Below, piece by piece: positions 11,097 through 21,202 of a stretch of DNA of 24,457 nt. The translations under genes were made by a program, and so were the position numbers. Position 1 is the stretch's first letter, and the number at the start of each line of letters is the position of its first letter. The stretch comes from Plakobranchus ocellatus (taxonomy: Eukaryota; Mollusca; Gastropoda; Plakobranchidae): assembly GCA_019648995.1 (NCBI GenBank), contig BLXT01005122.1:51278-75734 (forward strand), written 5' to 3'. The notes under the pieces are model-generated. The model ran no database searches. It had not been told where the DNA came from and saw nothing but the letters and a program-made list of their open reading frames with translations.

Positions 11097-14000
11097 TTAC
11101 AAAGCTGCCTGCAGTTTGCCGGCTGCCGCCTTGTCCAAGATCCAGATCACTTCACCGTTTGTTGGTCGCACTCTGGCCGCTGGCAATGGTTCATCACTTT
11201 TGCCCTCTAAGACTTGCTGGGTTTTCACAATCCCAAATGGAAAATGAATGATCGAAGGATGAAAAAAAAAAAGGAATACATTAAATAACTTAATTGGTCA
11301 AAGAAGAAAAAAATTATGCAGATGATATGTTTTTCCTACTCATTGTGGAAACAACCTGAATCATCTCCTCAAATATGACTTAAAATTTGGGGTAAATGCG
11401 GTCAAGCATGGATTCCTTTAATTTATTGGAACAAATTATTGTTTTAATGTTAACATGTTTGAAGCACTATGGGATGTCACTGAATAAAAACAATGTAACT
11501 GCTATTACTGTTCCTGATTGTCACAAACATGGACATAACAACTGTTCTCTTAACAAAAAAAGTAATTTTTGTCATTATTTTTTTACAGAGAGGTAGGCAG
11601 CAAAATAATGGACTTTCGGCTCAGAGGGATGGCTTCACCTTTATGGGTGTTAGACAAACTTTTAGACGTCATTAGGTGCAAAATCCACTAAATCTACTTT
11701 TACAATAACAGGATTATCAAAAGAAACCGTTTGTATTGCATATGTATAGTAGGTCAAATATGCTTCTGTAAAATTAATAAAATACTCCAATTCCATATTT
11801 CATTGACACAGTAAAACTTGACTAAAATTCAAAATTCCATTTTTTCTTCTTCTTTTGAAGTTTCATATTTCAAGCAACATCTAATGGTTCAATAAAATAT
11901 TTTATCAAAATTATGGAAGCAAGAACGAAAATGACCTAAACAAAGCATTTTTTTTTACCCTGTGCCTCTTCACAAAACATGTAAAAGTAAAACCTATTTA
12001 AAATTATGCATTTTTACATCAGAACACAAATTTATATTGATATTAATATTTAAGCAAAATGTAACTTTGACTATTGAAATACATTTGTTGAATATTTTTT
12101 ATCCATTAATGTACATAACAGATAAAAGAGGATTACAAAATACAATGAAGATTTTTAAACCAATTACAAGCTATCTTGTATACTTTTTATAGGCATATTA
12201 TATGTAAATGCATGCACTCTCACCATCTCTTTACAACTTATCAATATTATAATATTGACAAACAAAGCCATTTCCACAGCTTTTGCACTCTCTACTGTCT
12301 CTTTACAACTTTATAATATTGTCCAATTTAAACAACAACACACATTCTTCCCTAACACACACACACACACACAGATTTCTGACCTGCACAATGTCAGCCT
12401 TGCTTGCCCCACACGAGGCAAACACACAGCACGCAGCATTGTTGATCACCGGGTATGTGAGGGTAACACGCTGAGGTGGTGGCTTTGGAGAATCACTGAT
12501 TGGGGCATAGATCTTGCTCGCCTCCTGAATGAGATTAAGCATAAATAAAAATAAAATGAATAAATAAATGAAATTGAATTCTTTTTTTTTTTATTGTAGC
12601 CCAATTAAGTTAATTTATAATTGATATTGTATTTTCACATGTGTTCTTTCCCTGAATGAAACTTTTTTGATAAAAATTAATGTGTAATTTATACCTTTGA
12701 TTGCATCAGTGACTCACACTTTATAAAGGGTTTTTAATATATCAATATACATTGAGGCAAAAGGCCCATACTGTAACAATAATCCCAATAGTCTTGTTTT
12801 ACAAAATTTTCTGCTTTATGCTTTGCTTTTGACAATGAGGGAAGGAAAGTTTCAAAAGCTAAAATATTCAAATTTATCAACCAGGATGAAAAAGCTAAAA
12901 TATTCAAATTTATCGGCCAGGATAGAAAAATCCATGCTGTACACTCAAAGATTCAATTAAAAAAAGGACAAATACCCACAATAAGATCCCACCAGAAGTT
13001 GGAGAACATTAAACTGTGGTGTGTGGAACTTAACTAACTTCTGCATCTACAGATCCGAATACTACTATGAAATAATGTGTGGGAAAATTTTCACATGAGA
13101 AAAAGAAAAGATAAGTTTGGAAGTCACCATAACTTGGTAAGGACTCAAGTTATCCATAATTTACTGAATAAAATACAAAATAATCAGGTGTCCTATAACT
13201 ATCTAACAAAAAATATCTATTGTGCCTAAAACTAGAGACAGAGAGAGATATCCTACCTTTAGTAGAGGATGACCAGGGAACAAAGAGCAGGTATGTCCGT
13301 CTGGACCCATGCCTAAACTCAGCACATCAAATCTAGGAATTCCCTCTGGAAATACTGACCTCACTTTGTTCTCGTAGTCCGCAGCAGCTTCAGCGACTGG
13401 GGAAAAATTACTTCAATCAATAACATATCAAACCATGCTGCCTTATCTAGAAACATCCTTATGAGTTGCAAGTCACATATTAAACATTCAAAACTACAGA
13501 TGCCGCCAAATTCTGCATTGCGTGTGCTTTGTGATTGTAAAATCTGGATAACAGAGATCTAGTTTTCTGACCCAAAACACTGGATTTCAACATGCATAAA
13601 AAGAGGTGAAAAGAAATAAAAATGGCCTAGGCTTTTTCCTTAAAGGTTATCAGTGACATTTGCCTCATCTGGATGGGTCTAAAGAAGTTTTTGAAACAGA
13701 CATGACTTGCTTGTAGCAGATCAAAGTAAAGAAAAAAAAAGGCATTTTAAAAGATATAAATATTTTTCCTATCTTTCAGATTATTCTTGAAAAGGTTATA
13801 TAATTATATATGTTTGGCTCAGAAGAGAAAAACGTACAAAAAAAATGGAATTCCAAGTAATGTTGAAGAAATGATCATTTGGACTGATAGAAACAAACAC
13901 TTATATGGTATAGGCACTGCTGCTGTATGTGCGCTGCTGAATTATTTCAAAACAATCAATTTCATTGGTATTTGCTGTAGACTTGTTTTTTTTTTTTCTT

Positions 14001-17000
14001 GTTGTTCATATCTGACATAATACCTGTCACACTAAAATACCTATCAGCAAAAAGACTTTATTGATATGCACATTCAAATTTTATAAAAGAAAAAAATCAC
14101 AAACATGCAAACAAATCCAAACTATGTTGAAAGGGATGCAACGAGCCTCTGCCAAAAAAGTAGTAAACACGGAATGCCCGAGCAAAAAAAAAAAAAAAAC
14201 AGTTTTCAGCATTAACGGGGAAAGAATATTGCCTCTCCTTAATAGAAATTGAAGAACTCAGATGATCATAGAGACTAAAAAAGTCGGATTAAAGATTGAA
14301 GTAAGGAAAGTTGCATTGCTGATAAAATAGCAGCTGTGACATAATCATGAGAATATCAACTATTGCACTTTATTTTCTTTATTCATGTATTAAAGCAAAC
14401 CTTAACTTGATTGTTGAGAAAATAGAGCGCAAAAAAAAAAAAATTCTTTACAACTTCATCTTTCTTTACAAATTTGTTTTCCAGAAGATTTAAAGCAGTT
14501 TCAAGTTGAATTTTGAAAATTTTAAGCTATTCATATGGCCTGAAAGTGAAACTGCAATCTGTCTTGATGAAAACTAGATACAAATAAATATATTAGTTCA
14601 TCATTTGTTAATTCATTAGAGGCTAGAGTTGTTTAAAAAGCAGGAAGAAAAAAAAAACTACAAACTTTTTAGTTTAACATTTTAAGCACCATTAGACTCA
14701 ACAGGCAATAATATGTTGCTGGAACTGTATATATATCTTTCATTCTATATTACTTATTGACCAGGCCCTTTTGTTCCACTAACCAGGTAACTCTGAGTTG
14801 AGAGCGAAGAAATAATCTTCTGAAATTGGGACTTTTGACATGAGATTAGCTTTATAGAAGGCATAGGTGCACTCAGGGTCAGAGAACGGAACAAGTCTCT
14901 CATCACAGAAAAAGATACGCCACTTGGACCAATCAGTGGATGCTTGGGGTAATCCATTACACAGGAACTTGGCTGCACTTCCCCCTGTGAATAAAAAATT
15001 ACATAATTTTGATTGTTTATTTAGAAAATCCAAATTGATCTAAAATAAGAAAACTGGCCAATTCTTTGTAATTTGAAAATCAATGTAAATATATTATTAT
15101 CTAAATTAGTTTTAGCCCATGTTGTACTTGGAATAGAGAGCTGTGGGTGTAACAGAAACCTAAAGGATGCTTCGCTCTTTCAGTGTATTTGACAGCTTTC
15201 AGTCTCACCCACTGTAAAAATAATCGCTACAATCATTTCAGCAAATGTTAAAGAATTGTTGGAATGAAAAAAAAAAGATCCACACATCCAGGAAATGTAT
15301 TGACAATTGCTCTGATTGTATAGTTAAAAAAAAAAACCTAATGGACTGATGATGTTGTAAACATGAGGACAGAGCCTTTCACAAAGTACATGAAGAATTA
15401 AGGCCCTGGGGGGAGCTGCTCCTCAGCTATGCAAACTATCTCTGGCTAATGCAGACCTGGTCCCCTTTCAAAGGAAAATTTCCAGGCCAACCTGCAATCA
15501 TCTATATGCTCTGGTCTTCATAAAAAAAATCATACATGGAAAACTGTATACAAGTTATATAGTAGATCTACACAGTTCTCAAAATATTCCAACTTTGTGG
15601 CATGAAGTGGTGAATTTGCACTGTTTCAAAAGTTACATGTAAAGATTAAAAATTCATACTTGTAAAAGAGCATTATAAAGATAAAGAAAAAAAAAACTGT
15701 TTTAATGTTATTATGATTGTGGAGCAAAAAAAAAGATTAGCCTCGGGTTTTGAAAAATGAGGCATTAAATTCAAGCAGATATCACTCTAACATGGACCAT
15801 CTTTGAGTCATAGTAACATCAATGAGGATCTAACAAGTATGACTTAAACCTAGCCTATTTAAACAAAAAAGCGAATTCCACAAATCCAAAAATTCTTTTG
15901 TATATATATCACATACATTCTAGATAGATCTAATCTATATAGCTCATCATTTCTGACATTACCAACTACTCAGATTTACTTAGTCACAGAATACTAATGT
16001 TTCTTGTATCATGGCAAATTGAATCAATTTTTAAAAAGCAGTCGTTCCAAGATACAAGTGCCAGTTATTGAGTTAGAGGGTTCAATACTGGCTCTCTGCA
16101 CCTGCTACATCTATTGCCTTTGTTTCAAAATGTATGTCTTTCAGTCACAATGTTCGCAAAAAAGATTTCCAATTATTCACACACAGCAATATTCTGATAA
16201 AAATCACAAAATGAAGGCAAATTTAGTCAACTGTTGACAATTTATAAAATTTACTTACAATAACAAATAGTTCCGTACTTAAACTATATCTATTAAAATA
16301 ATGGGAAAAAAATGATCGCGTCAGATCATCATCTTGGATAAGTTTTTGTTGATCAATCCGTTTCTGCAATTAATTTTGATGTATATAACACAATTGATTG
16401 AAAAAAATTGTGTTTTATTTTCATGTTGTTAAATGGGTCTAGATCTAGGCTTACTATAATATAACAGGTTGATTAGCAGGCAAGCTTTCATCAACTATTC
16501 TTGTGTGCACATTGGAAGTATTGCCAAGACATAATTACATTGAGAACAGTTGGCCAATTAATTAGGCAAGAAAGGTAAAAGTAGTCAAGAACTTCTGATA
16601 TATTTTATATATATTCTTATTTTCTTTCATGTTGAAGGTGGTTCCTCGATGGTAAAATCGGCACTGGTGGAGCACTACGGTCCCTACCTGGTCCACCTGA
16701 AGTAGTTGGCCATTTCGATTATTAAATCTAGAGATCTAGATCTAAAATATTGCCTCCAGTTCATCAGCAGCTGATGGTGTGAGAATGAGAATTATATTCA
16801 AATTTCCGTAGATACAGAGCCATCCGATTTAAGAAACATTAAATTACATAAAGACAAATATCATAAAAATAATAGTTTTCCCACCCATTGGCGTCAACTA
16901 ATCGAAATGGCCATCTACTTTAGGTGGACAACCGATAGGGACCGCAGTTCTCCACCAGTGCCGGAAAATCCTTCCCTAGAATTGAGTTTGGCTTGTGTTG

Positions 17001-17184
17001 AGTTCATCTCTAGGCTTATCGGTACATAAGATTGACAAAAATTTTAACTGCGCTAACCTGAGACACCAAAAGTAAAAATTCCCCGTTCCTTTATAGCAGC
17101 ATTTGCCTTTGAAATGACAAGATCACATAATTGTGCAGAAACCTCGGCCTCTGAAGCTCCGATGTTTAGTATGGGAGCGGCCAT
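11097..17184 (-). CDS. PGLS: 6-phosphogluconolactonase, complete five-exon gene
   Basis: PGLS hydrolyses 6-phosphogluconolactone to 6-phosphogluconate, the second step of the oxidative pentose phosphate pathway, in the cytosol. Coding exons, minus strand: 17184-17058, 14984-14784, 13396-13257, 12524-12384 and 11216-11097 (TAA at 11099-11097). All introns are GT-AG with matching phases (1, 1, 0, 0). The product is 242 aa; the human protein is 258. The start ATG at 17184 has an excellent context (ACCCAACATGG). Family marks: the phosphate-loop motif SGGS (42-45), spanning the exon 1/2 junction; [10 protein letters not shown] (67-76); the catalytic-His motif [13 protein letters not shown] (138-150); and [17 protein letters not shown] at the start of exon 4, nearly identical to the vertebrate enzyme. 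The C-terminus ([15 protein letters not shown]) is about ten residues shorter than the human one, but no core motif is lost. The gene is intact and diverges from SNAPIN. Confidence 0.97.
11217..12383 (-). other. PGLS intron 4
   Basis: A 1,167-bp intron, donor GTCAGA after GTGCAG and acceptor AAAACCCAG. It is AT-rich and contains a short AC tract near its 5' end (12354-12373). No other feature is seen. Confidence 0.9.
12354..12373 (+). repeat. (AC)n microsatellite
   Basis: About ten AC dinucleotides inside PGLS intron 4, close to the exon 4 donor site. Confidence 0.9.
12525..13256 (-). other. PGLS intron 3
   Basis: A 732-bp AT-rich intron, donor GTAGGA and acceptor CTCATTCAG. It includes a two-copy 36-bp tandem duplication (12854-12925). 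Confidence 0.9.
12854..12925 (+). repeat. Two-copy 36-bp tandem duplication
   Basis: AAAAGCTAAAATATTCAAAT begins both copies, at 12854 and 12890. The copies differ at only a few positions (CAACC versus CGGCC, ATGA versus ATAGA), so the duplication is fairly recent. Confidence 0.9.
13397..14783 (-). other. PGLS intron 2
   Basis: A 1,387-bp intron with donor GTTAGTG and acceptor TTTTTCCCCAG. It is AT-rich with homopolymer runs and no supported element or gene. Open frames near 13787-14252 are short and chance-like. Confidence 0.9.
14985..17057 (-). other. PGLS intron 1
   Basis: A 2,073-bp intron with donor GTTAGCG and acceptor TTATTCACAG; the interrupted codon is the first Gly of the SGGS motif. 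It contains the imperfect inverted repeat at 16659-16963, palindromic TCTAGATC motifs at 16438-16448 and 16727-16742, and otherwise AT-rich sequence. Confidence 0.9.
16659..16963. mobile_element. Foldback (MITE-like) inverted-repeat element in PGLS intron 1
   Basis: The left arm is 16659-16721 and the right arm is 16899-16963, in opposite orientation, with a 177-bp AT-rich spacer. Both arms read CGGCACTGGTGGAG at the outer end and TGGCCATTTCGATTA at the inner end, with roughly 85-90% identity over 63-65 bp and one two-base indel. AAAATC occurs just outside or overlapping both outer ends (16654-16659 and 16965-16970), as a target duplication might. No transposase frame lies inside. The structure fits a non-autonomous foldback element or MITE; superfamily not assigned. 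Confidence 0.6.
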
Positions 17185-17563
17185 GTTGGGTGACGTATTG
17201 TGATGTTTACAGTGCTGTTCTAAAAAAATAAAAGATTTTTAGTTTACAAAACAAAACATGTCCAATCGTTAGAAACCTTGACAATATAGGAAATTCTTAT
17301 ATTTTTGTAATCTCATGAACAGTATTACAATTTGTATTGCAATTTTAATGATTATATTGTGTTAATAAATTGATACATAGCACAAAAATCAAGTGGTTAC
17401 AAATAAGTTATATTCATTGCTTACAGTTACCTTTTTTTACTATATCAAATGCGGAAAAGAGAAGGGGGCGGATGATAACAAATGACAATAAGAACCCATG
17501 ACTCGACTGCTCGGAAAACCTTTCATTTCACCCAGAGCAGAATTTTTTATTATTGAATTTAGT
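17185..17563. promoter_or_regulatory. Divergent intergenic region, likely bidirectional promoter of PGLS and SNAPIN
   Basis: Only 379 bp separate the two start codons, which face away from each other, so both promoters and 5' UTRs must lie here unless an upstream non-coding exon exists. A TGACGT half-site resembling an ATF/CREB element is at 17191-17196, near the PGLS start. No TATA box is evident at a suitable distance from either start. Sharing of the promoter is inference from geometry. Confidence 0.6.
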
Positions 17564-20500
17564 ATGTCACTTCAAGGAGACAAACCTCTTGATACAGAAA
17601 ATAAAGATGCAATTGCCAGAGGTCTTGTTGGTTTACTGAAGCCAGCCGTTGAGGAGATTGATGAACGTGTGAAAGGAGTAAGGTCAGCGAATACCCCTAA
17701 GATCAAAATTTCAACATCAGTACATCTACAGCCATATTCTAGCTCTAGATCTAGATCTAATGTGTTGTAAATATATAGTCAAAGAGCGGTCAATGACCAA
17801 AAATTCCTCAGAATATCAATTTGTGAGAATTAAAACTTGTTAAAATGGATTTAGCATGTGAAAAACCAACAGAAAAATGGCCTCCTGATTTGAAACTTTC
17901 AGGTGGTATTATTCGACAATAATACCTTTGTTATTTTGTGTTTGTATGTTTTTTTTTTCTATGGGAAGAACAACAGTTAGGCAAGACCTCCAAATGTGCA
18001 CATCGGAAAAGTAAACATGATGAAATCTAGACTGTTCACCAACCTGTCATAAGATTTAATAACATGCAAATAAAACAAATTCTTGAGATTACTCGCAATT
18101 TAGTTCAAAATTAATTGCTGAAACAGACCTGATGAACTAAAACTTGGCTGCCATTATTCAAGATGAGCTCTGAAGTGATCGTTATTTTTTAGTAAAATTT
18201 TAAAAGATATTATTGCTTTTGGATGAAACTATTTGTAACAGTTGGTCATTCTAGGTAAATTTTTTATTATTACTAAACAGTTGACTAAAATTGCGTTCAT
18301 TTCATCATAATCATAATTTCACTCACTTAACCTTCACATTCTCCCTCTGATTATAATAAACAAATTCACCCTAAAATTTGGAGGAGCCTTCTGTCAATGG
18401 ATTGAATGTGCCACATTTACCAGGCCTATTGAGGAGTCAACAGAGTCAGAAATTAACAGACTGTATAACTCCACACCATTTTTTTATCCTTCCAGTTTGG
18501 GTTTTTATTTTAAGTCATTAACTTAAATCTGCAATCCAAGTCGTTATATAAATATGAGACAGCTCCATACATGATCAGATTTTCCCATGCTTTAGAATAA
18601 AATGCGTTGGTTTTGTGTTCTGGCAAGAGTCATCTCCAGTGTAACATTTTTATTGATGTTAATGCCATACAGAATATGCCTGGAAGATTGCTATTTTAAG
18701 GCCTTGATATTATTTATGTCAATACAGTCTCACAAAATGAGTCAAGTTGCTGATCAACAAGGACTACATTTTTTTGAAAACTTAATTTAAATTTAAAGAA
18801 GTGAAAATTATCAATTTGTTTTAAATTTTTATGCAGAAAAAAATTTTGGGCATGACGACTGAATCTTTACATAGAGAAATAGTTATTGTTATACCTTTCT
18901 AGTTTCAGGTCTTCCTTTTCAGTCGAGCATGTAAATAACAGTTTTCCTAACATTGGCATTGGAAATTTATTTGTATTGATAACTTAAGTGGCATGATGTT
19001 TCTGTTAAAAGAATGTTGTGGAACTTTCATTACCTATTTTTTTTCAAATTCCATTGGAAAATTCTTCAGCTATTTGATTTCTCTCTTTTTATCACAGAGA
19101 GAGCCAAGTGGAGCTACGGCAGCAAATTGATTCACTTTGTGAAGGTGGGTGTTTTTCTCAAACAAAAGAGAATCATAATCTTAATGTTTTTTAAAATCCC
19201 CTCAAATTGTTGTTTTTAAGGGAAAGATACCTCTCAAATATGGCTAGTTTTATATTAAACTACAAGGAATAAGCAATTTGAATACAATGTCAATGTTCAT
19301 TGTAAAGCAGTTTTGCCCTATACTTGTATTTGATATAAACATCATTGAAATTTTGTGTTATATATATAACTTTGAATAAACTGGTTCACCATGGTTGCAT
19401 TATTTCCAAGATGAATTATAGCTTTGCTTACAATGAACATAGCATACTTTACCTGTAAATTGGGATAAAAGGCTATGAAAAGGTAAAACAGATAAGGCTG
19501 AGGAAGTTGGTGAAATTAGGGGATCTTTTAAACAAGTTGGAATGCTTTCAGAGTAATCGTCATCAAAATCTTTTTTATTGTTTGATATTTGCGTTTTGAG
19601 ATCTTTTCTCAACCCTAAAATCATACCATTATAAAATCATTATTTATAAGTGTTTTGCTGTTTTTTAGATCTAGACATAACAAAGAAATCATATATCAAT
19701 CTTTCATATTCTCAAAAAATTTCAGTTTTGTGAAATCAAAATCCAAAAAACTGTACAAAGATTCAAAATTCATATTTGTAACAAAATATCAAAGAAACAT
19801 AGGATGAAAAACTCATTTTTCAAACATTTTGAAAAAATGGAGGCCTAAAATTCAGTGGTAATCTAAAAAAAAAAAGGCATGCATATGGGTAACATAAATT
19901 CTAAAATATAGCAAATTGCCATGAAAGAGTAATGGTTTTTACAAGTGGCCTCTAACCATGTTAAACCATGTGAACATTTAGCAATGATTCATTGAACAGA
20001 AAATATATGTTTGAATTCAGAAGAGTCATTCACATATTCTATAGCCACATGCATATCATTAAACTATTAATCTTGTCATTCCCATTCTTAATTATTTTCC
20101 GCAAAAAAAAAAAAAATCGTTTTACCGTTTCCTTTGCAGATTTGAAGAAGATCTCTGAGAATGATCCAATGCCAGTAGAACTTGAGCCTTATGTGAAAAA
20201 GCTGAACAGTTCTCGGCGGAGAGTGATGTTGGTTAACAGCATTCTCCAGAATGTACAGGTATTTCACACACTCAATATCCCTGGCGATAGGTTCTATGAG
20301 GGCAAAAAGTCTTGAGATCATCAATAAGTGAATGAATGATGTGATATACTGAATTTTTGAGTCTCTTGTTTCTCTTAAATGTCTTCATTAATTTATCTTA
20401 ATCTTGAAACCAAGATAACCTCAACTTAAAAAAGGCAAAAAATTTCTCGCAGATGATTTTTGCAAGACAAAAAAATAGGAATTGAGTCATAAAGAGTTTC

Positions 20501-21202
20501 TGAATTTTATTTTTCTTTTCTGCTGTAAACTCACACTCTACCTGTGGGCTATTTTGTTTAAGTGGGGGAAACTTGCCTTAAAGTCCCCAGGGACCTCTCT
20601 GTCACAGACATCATCCCATTTCCCAGCACCAGGCCTGATGAGGGCTGAAATGCCTGAGTTCTTTTGGCAGTCTTTGTAAACTAAGTTGGTTTTATGTCCC
20701 CTAAGCTTGTATGTGAAACTTATGTAAACCAACACTGTCATCCCTTTTACTTCTATGTCATTTCCTCATTTTTTTTTTCTGTTTGTTTTTGTTGGATGTG
20801 CTGATCTATTTGCTTTTTTAATTACTTGGGAAAACCTGTTTTTTTTTTTTTTTTCTTTTCCTGGCTTTTGTAATTAAACAAAAAGAATTGATACTTTTGC
20901 ACTTCAAGTTGCTGTTAACTTTTTTTTCTTCTTCAATTTGATGTTAAATGTATAATTACAGATTACTCATTAAATGGTTTCAGATCAGCTGATTACCATA
21001 CAAATTATATTTGCAAAAAAGTGGTAAGAACAATTTTTTTTTTGCATTATAAATGTAGAGATAAATTGATCACTGTGTTGATAATTTGTTTTCTCCTCTC
21101 GAACTTCAGGATCGTTTGAATAAACTGCACCATAACATTTCCAAAGAAACAGCAAGACGTAAAACAATGCTTGATCCTTCATCGCCGTCTCGCCTGAAAT
21201 AA
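17564..21202 (+). CDS. SNAPIN: SNARE-associated protein Snapin (BLOC-1 / BORC subunit), complete four-exon gene
   Basis: Snapin is a small coiled-coil cytosolic protein shared by BLOC-1 (lysosome-related organelle and endosomal sorting) and BORC (lysosome positioning), and was first found as a SNAP25 binder. Exons: 17564-17682, 19098-19144, 20140-20258 and 21110-21202 (TAA at 21200-21202), with GT-AG introns in matching phases 2, 1 and 0. The product is 125 aa; the human one is 136. Diagnostic blocks are GLVGLLKPAVEEIDERVKGV in exon 1, ESQVELRQQIDSLCE spanning exon 2, LEPYVKKLNSSRRRVMLVNS in exon 3, and HHNISKETARRKTMLD in exon 4. All match vertebrate Snapin in order across the conserved Snapin/Pallidin coiled-coil region. 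I chose the ATG at 17564 because it has A at -3. An in-frame ATG at 17498 would add 22 residues but has C at -3. Only the variable N-terminus is affected. Confidence 0.96.
17683..19097 (+). other. SNAPIN intron 1
   Basis: A 1,415-bp intron, donor GTCAGC and acceptor TTTATCACAG. It is AT-rich and contains a TCTAGATCTAGATCT motif at 17744-17758. No gene is seen within it. Confidence 0.9.
19145..20139 (+). other. SNAPIN intron 2
   Basis: A 995-bp AT-rich intron, donor GTGGGT and acceptor TTTCCTTTGCAG. Nothing else is recognisable apart from one AGATCTAGA motif near 19667 and A/T runs. Confidence 0.9.
20259..21109 (+). other. SNAPIN intron 3
   Basis: An 851-bp intron, donor GTATTT and acceptor CGAACTTCAG. 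Its middle (about 20560-20720) is visibly richer in G and C than the AT-rich flanks and contains a short perfect hairpin stem at 20630-20656. Confidence 0.9.

Noticed and set aside
14754..14978. Minus-strand frame overlapping PGLS exon 2 in another phase
   Set aside because: The neighbouring frame gives the conserved SGGS and CDERLVPF motifs with matching splice phases, so this is a shadow.
16642..16705. + strand frame [17 protein letters not shown] over the left arm of the inverted repeat, echoing the GGS motif of PGLS
   Set aside because: It is on the strand opposite to PGLS, ends at a stop after 22 codons and lies within the foldback arm. PGLS is already complete without it.
20630..20656. 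CTGATGAG...GAAA resembling a hammerhead ribozyme core in SNAPIN intron 3
   Set aside because: The gap between CTGATGA and GAAA is too short to form stem II, and the flanking CAGGC/GCCTG pair with each other in a simple hairpin, which is not the hammerhead topology.
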